NCBI GenBank assembly: GCA_965365655.1
Contig: CBDUCN010000012.1
Location: 1-32,972, forward strand
From: JBFHNV01 sp965365655
GTDB taxonomy: Bacteria; Pseudomonadota; Gammaproteobacteria; HK1
Direction of reading: 5' to 3'
DNA: 32,972 nucleotides
Shown in pieces: positions 21,822-30,658 of the stretch (position 1 is the first letter of the stretch; the number at the start of each line of letters is the position of its first letter). A program made the position numbers and the translations under genes. The notes beneath the pieces were generated by a model. That model made no database searches. It had not been told where the DNA came from and worked only from the letters and a program-made list of their open reading frames with translations.

Positions 21822-24017
21822 ATGGATCTCACAGCAGGTAAGCCACGGGTGGCGCTCGGCAGCGACGAGGTCGCGACCCTGCGCGCGGCGGGCACGCTGA
21901 TCGAAGACCCCCGGCGCGAGCGCCCGCGCTACTTCGACGGCCGCTTCCTCGCGGCCCGGGACCTGATCCGCGATCAGACCTACTTCCTCACCCGGGAGGC
22001 CGACCTCGGGCAGGCCGCGGGCAGCGGGGTGGCCACCGGCCTCGACGTCGGGCGCGGCACCGGCGGCGATCACATCGTGATCGCGCCGGGCCACGGCGTG
22101 ACGCCCGCCGGCGAGCTGGTGCTGCTGCCGCGCGAGGTCCGCCTGGAGCTGTCCGACGTGCCGCGCGCCGAGCAGCTGTCCGCTCGCTTCGGCCTCGGGC
22201 CGATCCCGCATCCGCCGCTTCGCAACCGCACCGGGCTGTTCGTGCTCGCGCTGCGCCCGGTGGAGTTCAGCACCGGGCGCGTCGGCGCCTACCCGACGAG
22301 CATCACCGGGCCGCGCACGCACGAGGACGCCGACGTCGCCGAGGCCACCGCCGTCGTGCTCGTGCCCTGGCGCGACGACGGCGCCCAGGACGCGCTGCTC
22401 GATCGCCGCGGCGCGGCGGCGTCGTCGATCTTCGTGCGCGAGCGCGGCACGGGACTGTCCGGCAACGTGCTGCCGATCGCGATGCTCGCGCTGCAGAACA
22501 ACGTGGTGGTCTGGATCGACGTGCCGATGGTGCGCCGCGAGCTCGGCGCGGATCGCTCCGACCTGCCGGGGCTCGGCTACTCGCCGCGGGCGCTGCGCCT
22601 CGCGCACCTGATGCAGTACCAGCAGCACCTGGCCGACCTGCTGCAGGAGATCACCGGCGGCCAGGGCTTCCCGGCCCGCGAGCACTTCCCGGTGCTGCCC
22701 TCGGCCGGACCGATGCCGCCCGGGATGATCGACCCCGCCGAGTTCACCCAGGACTACTTCCCGGCGGAGATGGACGTCGAGTTCTCCATCGTCCCGGAGG
22801 ACGAGCTGACCGCGCTGGTCGAGGAGGCGCTGACGCTGCCGGCCATCGACCTGGAGGCGGGCTCGGAGACCCTCGAGTCCACCGCGGTGCTGGTGCTGGC
22901 CCCGGTGCCGCGCCACGAGTGGCGCGCCGTGTCCACCCGCCTCACCCCCGCCATCCGCCGCCTGCGCCCCGCGGCCGCCAACCTGGTCGCGACCCGCAAG
23001 CCGCTGGAGATCCTGCGCAAGCTGCGGGTGCCGCCGGTGCTCCAGGCCGCGGTGTCCTCGGACCCGGCACAGGCCGAGTGGGCGCGCCTCTCCGCCCAGG
23101 GCAACCTGTGGTTCGTGCGCCGGCGCAACCTGGCCTACCGCGACGAGCTGGCCGGCACGGCCATCCCGATCGCCGGGGTCGACGTGTCGGCCACGCCGGT
23201 GGTCAGCGAGCGACTCACGGCCCTGGGCCTCGCCAGCCGCTTCAACACCCTCGAGGCGCGCGCCACGCCGCAGGCCGCGATCGAGGCGCGCGCGCTGCTC
23301 GCCAGCCCGCGCCTGGTGGCGTCGCCGACGCTGACCGCAGCGGCGATCGGCGAGCTGTCCAGGGCCGAGACCCTGGACCACGCCGCGGTGCTGCGGGTGA
23401 CCTCCGAGCTGACCGCACCCGGCGTGGGCGACGGGCTCGCGCGGCTGGAGAACGCGACGCCGGACACCCAGCCGAGCCGCACCGCGCTGGCCGAGATCGC
23501 CGGGGGCGGCGACTGGCGCAGCGCCGACGCGACGGCGAAGACCGCGAGCAGCGCCGACCTCGGCACGCTGGCCCGCGAGGTGCTCAGGCCGCAACGGGTG
23601 ACCGACCCCGACGCCGTTGCCGGCACCAGCACGCCGGTGACCGGCGTGGTCATCACGCGGCCGCCGCGCACGGGAACGGTCACGGCCACGCGGCCCACCA
23701 CGACCGGAACCACTCTGGGCACCCGTCCGGGCGTCGGCGACGACAGCACCGCCGTCACCCGCCCGGGGGTCACCGCCGGCACCACCGGCGTCACCCGCCC
23801 GGGGGTCGCCACCGACACCGCCGGAACCACCCGCCCGGGGGTCGCCACCGACACCGGCGGCGCCACCCGGTCCACCGCGCCGGCCGGAGCCGTGACCCGG
23901 AGCGCGGGCAAGAAGAAGGCCAGGGCGAAAGCGAAGACCAAGGCCACCCGCGGCAAGCGCAGCAGCAAGAAGCCGTCCCCGCGCGGCGGCGGCACCGACA
24001 GCGGAGGCGGCTCGTGA
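21822..24017 (+). CDS. eCIS accessory protein, shared-module member B, with TRP repeats and basic tail
   Basis: A 731-residue protein. GGGAGA at 21809-21814 supports ATG 21822. Residues ~35-120 carry the shared module (RYFDGRFLAARDLIRDQTYF, GVATGLDVGRGTGG, IVIAPGHGVTPAGELVLLPR). The middle holds RHLMQYQQ-like helices (AHLMQYQQHLADLLQEITGG) and an acidic stretch. From about residue 612 to 690 are seven copies of an 11-12-residue unit built on T-R-P-G-V. The end (about 697-720) is strongly basic: KKKARAKAKTKATRGKRSSK, resembling histone H1 tails or nucleic-acid-binding extensions. There is no enzyme motif. The next gene starts in a GTGA overlap. Confidence 0.8.
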   Translation: MDLTAGKPRVALGSDEVATLRAAGTLIEDPRRERPRYFDGRFLAARDLIRDQTYFLTREADLGQAAGSGVATGLDVGRGTGGDHIVIAPGHGVTPAGELVLLPREVRLELSDVPRAEQLSARFGLGPIPHPPLRNRTGLFVLALRPVEFSTGRVGAYPTSITGPRTHEDADVAEATAVVLVPWRDDGAQDALLDRRGAAASSIFVRERGTGLSGNVLPIAMLALQNNVVVWIDVPMVRRELGADRSDLPGLGYSPRALRLAHLMQYQQHLADLLQEITGGQGFPAREHFPVLPSAGPMPPGMIDPAEFTQDYFPAEMDVEFSIVPEDELTALVEEALTLPAIDLEAGSETLESTAVLVLAPVPRHEWRAVSTRLTPAIRRLRPAAANLVATRKPLEILRKLRVPPVLQAAVSSDPAQAEWARLSAQGNLWFVRRRNLAYRDELAGTAIPIAGVDVSATPVVSERLTALGLASRFNTLEARATPQAAIEARALLASPRLVASPTLTAAAIGELSRAETLDHAAVLRVTSELTAPGVGDGLARLENATPDTQPSRTALAEIAGGGDWRSADATAKTASSADLGTLAREVLRPQRVTDPDAVAGTSTPVTGVVITRPPRTGTVTATRPTTTGTTLGTRPGVGDDSTAVTRPGVTAGTTGVTRPGVATDTAGTTRPGVATDTGGATRSTAPAGAVTRSAGKKKARAKAKTKATRGKRSSKKPSPRGGGTDSGGGS
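23655..23879 (+). repeat. Tandem 33/36-bp repeat coding TRPGV units
   Basis: Codons for Thr-Arg-Pro start at 23655, 23688, 23721, 23757, 23793 and 23829, with a degenerate copy at 23865. Spacings are 33, 33, 36, 36, 36 and 36 bases. Three copies share the 15 bases ACCCGCCCGGGGGTC exactly (23757, 23793, 23829), so these units arose by recent duplication, while the outer ones have drifted. Confidence 0.85.
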
Positions 24018-27000
24018 GCATCGAGACCATCAAGCAGCCCCTGCCCGGCGAGCGGGTGGTGGCACTGGCGCCCCAGACGCTGACCGAGGCCCAGGACTGG
24101 CTGCTGCGCAGGCCGAACCTGTTCCCGGGCCGCAGCCTGACCGCGGCGACGCTGGAAGGGCGCCAGGCCTGGGCGGCCCGCCACGTGACCCTGCGCGGCC
24201 AGGCCTTCACCGCCGGCGTCGTGCGCGGCCTGGAGGCGACCCTGGTGCCCGGGTTCACGCCGAGGATCGACGCGGCGCGCCTGGCGCTGCAGCAGGGCGT
24301 GGGACTGTGCGTCAACGGCGAGGACGTGCGCGTGCCGCGCGGCGCGTCGACGCGCTTCGGGACGCTGCCGGTGGTGGCGGACCCGTCGCTGTTCGCCGGC
24401 ACCGGCAGCGCCGGCGGCGGCAGCGGCGCGCTCACGAGCAAGGTGGTGGGCACCCCGCTGGGTGAGCTCATCGCGAGCGATCCGGACGCGCTGCCGCGGG
24501 TCGGGATCGTGGTCGCCCAGCCGGTCACCGCCGACCGCGTCGGCGCGTTCGACGAGACCGACCCGTGCAGCCTGGTCGGCTGCGACGAGGGCGTGCAGGG
24601 CGCGTTCGAGGACTGGCGCATCGGCGACGGCGTGCGCCTGCTGTGGTACGCGTGGCCCGAGGAGTGGCGCGCGCTGCCGGCCATGCCGATGTTCCGCACC
24701 GGGCTGTGGCGCAACCTCATCGCGTGGCAGGTGTTCGACGCCGAGCGCGACCTCGGCCGCGACGAGCTGCTGCCGTGGGAGCACTTCGGCCTGCCGCTGG
24801 CGCTGGTCGGCTGCGACCGCCAGTGGGCGCCGCTGTTCCTGGACCGCGCGACGGTCGCCCGCGAGGGCGGCCGGCCGCGCTTCGCGCGCATGGGCGGCGG
24901 CGCGACCGGGCTGTCGGTGCACTGGCGCCTGCCGGCCCTGTGGCAGGCCCGTGTGGAGCAGCTTGCCGAGCAGATCGCCGACGGTGCGGCGGGCAACCAG
25001 CCCGGCGCCCAGTTCACCTGCCTGCCGCCGTTCGGCCTGCTGCCGCGCGACGTGGTCGAGCTCGACCCGGACAGCCCGCGGTTCATGCAGTGCAGCCTGT
25101 TCCCGGCGAGCTTCGAGCTCGACGCGGTGCCGCTGCCCCAGGAGCAGCTCGACGCTGCCCTCGGCGAGAGCGCGGCGCTGGGCGCGGTGGACCTCACCGC
25201 CGGCGGCCGGGTGCGCCTGCTGGTCCCGGTGCCCGAGGCCCTGTACGACCCGCGCCTGCTGATGCGCGAGGTCATCGACCCGGAGTTCGCGATCACCCTG
25301 TCCGGGTTCCTGCTCGAGCGCGCCCGCCACCTGGGCGCGCGCCAGGCCCTGCGCCGGCGCGCCGCGGTGCTCACCCGCGCCATCTCCGGCAGCGCCCTGG
25401 AGGTGCCGGACATCGCCGACGACCCCGACGCAGTGGAGCCCGAGTCCCTGGATCCGTGGGGTCCGCCGCCTGCGGGCGGCGGGCATCGCTCCACCCTCGC
25501 CGACGGGCTGCACGAGCACGGCTTCGAGGCCGCCGAGGAGACCTTCTCGCTCGCGGCCGGTGGGGACGTCCTCTCGGCCTGGGTGTACCTCGACCCGGAT
25601 CACCCCCCGCGCAGCCTGATGCTGCAGTGGCGGGCGGCCGAGCAGGTGCGCAGCGTGTGGTGGGGCGAGGATCTGATCGACCCCGACGACGCGAGCCGCG
25701 TCGCCGGCGGCGCGCTGCCGGCGCCCGGCCAGTGGCTGCGCGTCGAGGTCCCGGCGGCGGTGCTGGACCTGGACGGCGCGACCTTGGACGGGATGGTGTT
25801 CCGGCTCTACGACGGCCGGGCGGCCTTCGCCGGCTCCGGGGCCGTGGGCGCCACCGAGACCGAGCGCACCTGGTTCGGCGGGCGCCTGCCCGCCGGCGCG
25901 CTGCTCACCGGGGGGGTCGCCTGGCAGCACCTCGCCCACAACGACCTGTGGGCGCCGTTCGAGGCCACCGGCACGCTGGCGCCCCTGGACACGGGTGAGC
26001 CGCCCGCAGGCGGCGGCCACACCGAGCCTGCCCGCGACGGGCTGCACGAGCACGCCTTCCTGGAAGCCCCCTCGCCGCTCGCGGTGGCCGGCGAGGAGCG
26101 CCTGTTCGCGTGGGTGCTGCTGGATCCGACCCGGCCGCCGACCCAGCTCGCGCTGCAGTGGCACGCGCAGGGCTCGTGGAACCACCGCGCGTACTGGGGC
26201 GCGGACCGGATCCGCTGGCGCAGCGGGGGCGATGAGCCGGCGCGCCGGCTGGGCGCGCTGCCCCTGCCGGGGACCTGGGTGCGCCTGGAAGCGCTCGCCG
26301 CCGACGTCGGACTGGGGGACACACCGGTCGACGGGATGGCGTTCACGCTGTTCGACGGCGCGGCCGTGTTCGGCGCCTGCGGCGCCGTCGACGCCGACGG
26401 GGCGGAGCGGGTGTGGTTCACGTCGCATCCGCCGAAGGCCTCCCGGCTGCGCGGGACCTGGCAGTCGGTGGCGGCTGGCGACATGCACGCCCCGGCCAGT
26501 GCCGGGGAGACCGGCGAGGTCGCCGCCCTGGCGGGCCTGTACGCCGATTCGCGCCTCGCGCACCTCTCCGGGCACGAGCGCTACCAGGTCTACCAGCGCG
26601 GCGTCGAGGGCTTCATCGCGTACCTCGAGGCGCGCGCCGATCGCGCGGACGACCTGGTGGACTACGGCTTCGTCAAGGTGCAGACGGACATCTACCGCAT
26701 GCGCCAGCTGGTGCTCGGCACCACCGACGCCACGCGCCTCGCGATCTCCCCGGCGCTGGCGAACATCGCCCAGGCCGAGACCGCGGTGGCCAGCAACGAG
26801 CGCATCGCGAGCTTCTTCTCCGAGCTCAAGCCCGCGGCCGCGGCCGCGACCGCTCGCGCGCCGACGACACCCACGCCCTCGTCGGCGGCCGCGGCCCCGC
26901 GGGCCCCGGGCGTATCGGTCACCGGCGCCGGGCCGGCCGGCGGCACGATCGCGCTGGGCGGATCCGTGGTCGCCGGGAGCAGCGACGCGGCCGTCGGCGC

Positions 27001-28963
27001 CGTGCCCGTCGACGCGGGCGGCGAGCAAGGGCTCCTGGTCGGCGGGATCTCGGAGGCCGTGCGCCGGGTCGGCGCCGAGCGCGAGGTCTCGCCGCTGTTC
27101 GCGGTGCAGGCCTTCACGCCCGCCTACATCACCGACGCGGCGCCGATCGTCGGCAAGGCCGAGGTGCGCACGGTGAGCATCGCCGAGCGCCTGAACGCGC
27201 CCAAGGCCGAGGAGGCCAAGGACTACACCGCCGCGACCCGCTACGAGGCGGTGCGCAACCTGATGCAGCTCGCCGAGGAGCTCACCGCCGCCGACGCCGG
27301 CCAGATGCCGGGCCTGTTCGAAGGCGTGAGCTTCCACGGCCTGCGCGGCGACCCGGTGCTGTTCTGGAACGACGAGGCGGAGGTCGACGACGCGGATCAT
27401 CCGCTGCCGGACCTCGACGACGCGGAGCAGCAGGACACCCTCGACGCGCTCCCGCGCAGCCTGCCCTTCACCGCCTTCCTGACCCAGCCCTGGCGCAGGC
27501 GCCTGCTGCTGCGCTCGCCGCTGCGCAGCCGGGTGGACGAGTCGGCGCAGTTCTCCGAAGGGGCCGACCTGGCGGACAGCACCGTTGCCCTGATGCGCCA
27601 GGTGGAGGGTCGCGTGAAGCTCTACCGCGACGCGATCGCCGCCGCGCGGGCGGCGCTCGCGTCCGTGCGCCGCCAGGCCGCGGGCAACGAGTCGCGGCTG
27701 AGGGCCGTCGGCGGCGATCTCGCCGAGGCACGCCACGACGTCGCCCTGACCCGCGCGCTGATCGCCGAGGAGGAGGCGCGCCTGGACGCGATCAACGCGC
27801 GCCGCGCGGACACCCTGCGCGAGCACGTGCGCTTCGTCGCGTACCAGCGCCCACGCGAGGCGGAGCTGGTGATCCCCGCGCCGTCGCGCCAGCTCGACCC
27901 GGGGCTGATGCCGGCGCCGGTGCCGGCCTGCCTGGCCGAGCACCAGAACGCCCCGGACGACCTGCGCGAGCTGCTCGCGGTGATCCGCGAGGCACCGGCG
28001 CGCTGGTTCGTGAAGGCGAAGCCGGTGGTGGACCGCCTGGATCGGGTCGACCTGCTCGTGAAGACCCTGCAGTCGGCCCAGCTCCGGGCCCAGGTCATGG
28101 CGCTGCGGGTCTCCGCGCAGCCGGCCTTCGACGCCGGTGCCGGCATCACCGGCGCCATCGCCGGGCTGCGCCAGCGGCGGCTGGCGGCGGTCAATACGCT
28201 GCGGGGGCGCGTCACGCGCGTGGACCCGGCGGCCGTGGCCGGGCTCACCTGGGCCAACGCCCGCGCCGAGGCGGACAAGGTGATCTCCCTCGGCGACCTG
28301 ATCGACGGCGAGCACGGACGCGGCGAGGTCGCGCGACGGGCGGCGAGCCTGTTCGAGGACCTGTCGCGAATCTGCGCCTGCACCCACGAGGCCTTCTCGG
28401 CGGTGCTGCCGGCGATCCGCCTCGAGTGGGCGCAGCAGATGTCCCAGTTCGACGACTCGCCGGAGCTCGCGAACCTCGCGAGCCTGCCCCGCTTCGGGGA
28501 GCTGGACTATGCGCTTCGCCGCAGCCTGCAGGGCTTCGCCGACTGGCTGTTCGCGCAGGTGGATGCCCGCGAGCGCGACGCCCGGGCGCTGGTCAACGAC
28601 CTGATTCGCATGTGCCTGCTGCTCGCGTCCCACGCACCGGTGAACCGCATCGTCTCCGGACGTCTGAGCGAGGCCACCACGGCCCGCCCCGGCGTGCGGC
28701 TGCCGATCCGGATCCCGGCCGGCCTGAAGCCGCGCATCGGCATGCAGGCGCTGGTCTACCGCCTCGACCGGGTGGTGGCGCGGGCGCGGGTGGAGGACCT
28801 GGGCGGCGGCGAGGTCTCGGCGACGGTGCTGCAGGTGGAAGGCGAATCGGTCGACCTCGCGGCCGAGACCCGGGTGCAGCTGGTCGAGCCCGAGAGCCCG
28901 GCAGCGCTCAATCCGGCGCAGATCGCGGCCCGGATGCAGGCCCTGTTCATCGGGAAGCGCTGA
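24014..28963 (+). CDS. Giant eCIS accessory protein (1,649 residues) with tandem 178-residue repeat and coiled coil, shared-module member C
   Basis: A 1,649-residue protein starting at GTG 24014 (GTGA overlap). Residues ~35-115 hold the shared module in divergent form (LFPGRSLTAATLEGRQAWAA, GVVRGLEATLVPGF, then RIDAARLALQQGVGLCVNGE). Residues ~120-480 contain WYAWPEEWRALPAMPMFRTG and other blocks of unknown fold. Residues 483-660 and 661-838 are tandem copies of a beta-rich unit (WVYLDPDHPPRSLMLQW / WVLLDPTRPPTQLALQW, and RAYWG). A Pro/Ala linker spans ~939-1006, and a long coiled coil ~1184-1283 (RVKLYRDAIAAARAALASVR). Size and repeats suggest an extended structural protein, possibly fibre or scaffold, whose repeat could bind glycans. 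I do not recognise it as Afp13 or Afp14. Confidence 0.75.
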   Translation: MSIETIKQPLPGERVVALAPQTLTEAQDWLLRRPNLFPGRSLTAATLEGRQAWAARHVTLRGQAFTAGVVRGLEATLVPGFTPRIDAARLALQQGVGLCVNGEDVRVPRGASTRFGTLPVVADPSLFAGTGSAGGGSGALTSKVVGTPLGELIASDPDALPRVGIVVAQPVTADRVGAFDETDPCSLVGCDEGVQGAFEDWRIGDGVRLLWYAWPEEWRALPAMPMFRTGLWRNLIAWQVFDAERDLGRDELLPWEHFGLPLALVGCDRQWAPLFLDRATVAREGGRPRFARMGGGATGLSVHWRLPALWQARVEQLAEQIADGAAGNQPGAQFTCLPPFGLLPRDVVELDPDSPRFMQCSLFPASFELDAVPLPQEQLDAALGESAALGAVDLTAGGRVRLLVPVPEALYDPRLLMREVIDPEFAITLSGFLLERARHLGARQALRRRAAVLTRAISGSALEVPDIADDPDAVEPESLDPWGPPPAGGGHRSTLADGLHEHGFEAAEETFSLAAGGDVLSAWVYLDPDHPPRSLMLQWRAAEQVRSVWWGEDLIDPDDASRVAGGALPAPGQWLRVEVPAAVLDLDGATLDGMVFRLYDGRAAFAGSGAVGATETERTWFGGRLPAGALLTGGVAWQHLAHNDLWAPFEATGTLAPLDTGEPPAGGGHTEPARDGLHEHAFLEAPSPLAVAGEERLFAWVLLDPTRPPTQLALQWHAQGSWNHRAYWGADRIRWRSGGDEPARRLGALPLPGTWVRLEALAADVGLGDTPVDGMAFTLFDGAAVFGACGAVDADGAERVWFTSHPPKASRLRGTWQSVAAGDMHAPASAGETGEVAALAGLYADSRLAHLSGHERYQVYQRGVEGFIAYLEARADRADDLVDYGFVKVQTDIYRMRQLVLGTTDATRLAISPALANIAQAETAVASNERIASFFSELKPAAAAATARAPTTPTPSSAAAAPRAPGVSVTGAGPAGGTIALGGSVVAGSSDAAVGAVPVDAGGEQGLLVGGISEAVRRVGAEREVSPLFAVQAFTPAYITDAAPIVGKAEVRTVSIAERLNAPKAEEAKDYTAATRYEAVRNLMQLAEELTAADAGQMPGLFEGVSFHGLRGDPVLFWNDEAEVDDADHPLPDLDDAEQQDTLDALPRSLPFTAFLTQPWRRRLLLRSPLRSRVDESAQFSEGADLADSTVALMRQVEGRVKLYRDAIAAARAALASVRRQAAGNESRLRAVGGDLAEARHDVALTRALIAEEEARLDAINARRADTLREHVRFVAYQRPREAELVIPAPSRQLDPGLMPAPVPACLAEHQNAPDDLRELLAVIREAPARWFVKAKPVVDRLDRVDLLVKTLQSAQLRAQVMALRVSAQPAFDAGAGITGAIAGLRQRRLAAVNTLRGRVTRVDPAAVAGLTWANARAEADKVISLGDLIDGEHGRGEVARRAASLFEDLSRICACTHEAFSAVLPAIRLEWAQQMSQFDDSPELANLASLPRFGELDYALRRSLQGFADWLFAQVDARERDARALVNDLIRMCLLLASHAPVNRIVSGRLSEATTARPGVRLPIRIPAGLKPRIGMQALVYRLDRVVARARVEDLGGGEVSATVLQVEGESVDLAAETRVQLVEPESPAALNPAQIAARMQALFIGKR
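25460..26527 (+). repeat. Tandem 534-bp coding repeat (178 residues each)
   Basis: Copy 1 begins at GGT 25460 and copy 2 at GGT 25994; GACGGGCTGCACGAGCACG recurs at 25502 and 26036, exactly 534 bases apart. Proteins run in parallel (DGLHEHGF/DGLHEHAF, LQW, RVEVPAAV/RLEALAAD, DGMVFRLYDG/DGMAFTLFDG, ERTWFGG/ERVWFTS). The unit resembles a beta-sandwich seen in secreted and surface proteins of many bacteria, carrying LDP--PP and RAYWG; a lectin-like fold is inference. Confidence 0.85.
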
Positions 28964-28966
28964 GCC

Positions 28967-30658
28967 GTGTTCCCCGGGCGAACCGTCCAGCGCCTGCGCA
29001 TGCGCGCCCCGGACGGCGCCCTCGCGCGGCACGGCCGGGTGCTGGTCGAGGACGCGCTGCGCACCGCGACCCTGCCCGGCGATGGCGCGCGGCTGGTGCT
29101 GCTGCGAAGGCTGGCGCTGCCGCCGTTCCGCGCCGGCAGCGCGCCGCAGAGCGTGGCCCTGGTGCTCGAGCGGCGCTGCCGGTCCGTCACGCCCGTGCAC
29201 GTGGACCGCGACCGCCCGGCCGACGACGCGGCGCTCGCCGCGGCGCCGGCGGTGAGCTTCGCCGACACGGTGCAGGCCCTCGGGATCCTGACCCGGCGCC
29301 TGCTCGCCGGCGCCCGGCCGCGGGCCTGGTGCTGGCCGCTGCTGGCGCCCGGCTACCGCGCCGAGCTCCCGCTGCCGGACGCGCTGGCCGGCGTGGCCCG
29401 GGCCGTCGCGGCGACGCCCGAGGTCGAGCGCGCGCTGCCGCTGTGGCTGGACACGGTGGTCGCCGGCGGCGGCGGGGAGGCCCTGCTCGCAGGCCTGGGC
29501 CGCGACCCCGGGCGGCTCGCCGGGCTGCCGCCGCCGGCGCGGCTGCGCCCCACCGCCGACCGGCCCCTGGCGGCCTGGGCGCGGCTGCTCGCGACGCTGG
29601 ACGCGCGCGGCGGGCACGACCCGGCCCGGCACTGGATCGCGGCCCTGGCGCCGCCGCCGATGCCGGCCGTGCCGGCGCCGGCGCAGCCCACCCGCCGGGC
29701 GCCGGACCCGGCGCCGTCACCGTCGCGTGCCGCGGCCGCGCGGGATGCGGCCCGGACGCGCCGCGGTGGTGCGCGGCTCGATGCCCCCGCGCCCGACGAC
29801 GCCGCAGGCGCGCCTGCGGAAGGCCCGCGAGACCGGGAACCGGCGAAGCCGGCGCGCGCGCCGGCGCCGGGGCACGCTGCGCGCGGCGCAGCGATCGGGG
29901 CCCGCGAGGGCGGCGACGGCGTGCGCGCACCGGCTGGCGCCCGTGCCGCCGACACCGCCCCCGCGCCCGGCGTGCGACCGGCACCGACGCCCGCGGCCGA
30001 CCCCGAGGCTCTGGCGAGCGCTCACGGCGGGCTGCTGTTCCTGCTCCCGGTGCTGGAACGCGTCGGGTTGCCCGGGTGGCTGGCGGCCAACCCCGCGTGG
30101 CGGGACGCGGAGCTGGCGGCGCGCATCCTCGAGCGCGTGCTGGAGCGCCTGCGCGCGCCGGCGGACGAGCCGTTGCGCGCGCTGGCCGCGGATCTGCCGC
30201 CGGCGCCGGCGCTGGCCGGCCGGCTGGACCTGCCCGCGCTGTGGGCCGAGGAGCTGTGCCGGGGACCGACCCGCGTGCTCGCCGACGGCGAGCGGCGGGT
30301 GCTGCTCGACGCCGGCGGGCGCCTGCCGCTGGCGCTGTGGCGGGAGCCGGCCCCGGGCCCGACCGGGCCCACGCCGCGGCAAGCTCGTCACGGGCACCTG
30401 CCGCCTACGGAACGCCTGCTGTGCGACGCGTGGATCAACGCCAGCCGGCGCCGGCTCCGACGCCGGGCCCGCATCGGCATCGCGACCCTCGTGCGGCGCC
30501 CGGCCCGGGTCGCGCTGACCGCGACCAACGTCGACGTGTGGCTGGCGCCGGAGACGGTGTCCCTCGCGGTGCGCCGCCACGGCCTGGACCTCGACCCGGG
30601 CTGGGTACCCTGGCTGGGCCGGGTGGTGCGCTTCCACTACGACGGGGATCCGGGCTGA
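28967..30658 (+). CDS. eCIS-associated protein with disordered middle and conserved C-terminus, unknown role
   Basis: A 563-residue protein starting at GTG 28967, 3 bases after the giant gene's stop. The N-terminal ~230 residues and the C-terminal ~210 residues look folded; between them (~230-345) is a low-complexity Pro/Ala/Arg linker (PAPAQPTRRAPDPAPSPSRA). The C-terminus has LLFLLPVLERVGLPGWLAAN, ARILERVLERLRAPADEPLR, and the closing VSLAVRRHGLDLDPGWVPWL followed by GRVVRFHY. I associate this ending with eCIS operons near the AAA+ gene, from memory, without a search. It may be an assembly factor or a docking partner of the ATPase. A TGATG overlap couples it to the ATPase gene. Confidence 0.75.
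   Translation: MFPGRTVQRLRMRAPDGALARHGRVLVEDALRTATLPGDGARLVLLRRLALPPFRAGSAPQSVALVLERRCRSVTPVHVDRDRPADDAALAAAPAVSFADTVQALGILTRRLLAGARPRAWCWPLLAPGYRAELPLPDALAGVARAVAATPEVERALPLWLDTVVAGGGGEALLAGLGRDPGRLAGLPPPARLRPTADRPLAAWARLLATLDARGGHDPARHWIAALAPPPMPAVPAPAQPTRRAPDPAPSPSRAAAARDAARTRRGGARLDAPAPDDAAGAPAEGPRDREPAKPARAPAPGHAARGAAIGAREGGDGVRAPAGARAADTAPAPGVRPAPTPAADPEALASAHGGLLFLLPVLERVGLPGWLAANPAWRDAELAARILERVLERLRAPADEPLRALAADLPPAPALAGRLDLPALWAEELCRGPTRVLADGERRVLLDAGGRLPLALWREPAPGPTGPTPRQARHGHLPPTERLLCDAWINASRRRLRRRARIGIATLVRRPARVALTATNVDVWLAPETVSLAVRRHGLDLDPGWVPWLGRVVRFHYDGDPG

Noticed and set aside
23721..23843. CRISPR-like array
   Set aside because: The 36-bp periodic repeats are coding, in frame, with no unique spacers of constant length between long identical repeats.
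23135..29632. Very long open frame on the minus strand (over 2,100 codons), and similar ones at 16867-21816, 8672-11140 and 4362-7127
   Set aside because: In this GC range stop codons are rare in antisense frames. The translated texts are Arg/Ala/His/Gly-rich without domains, and they lie opposite well-supported + strand genes.
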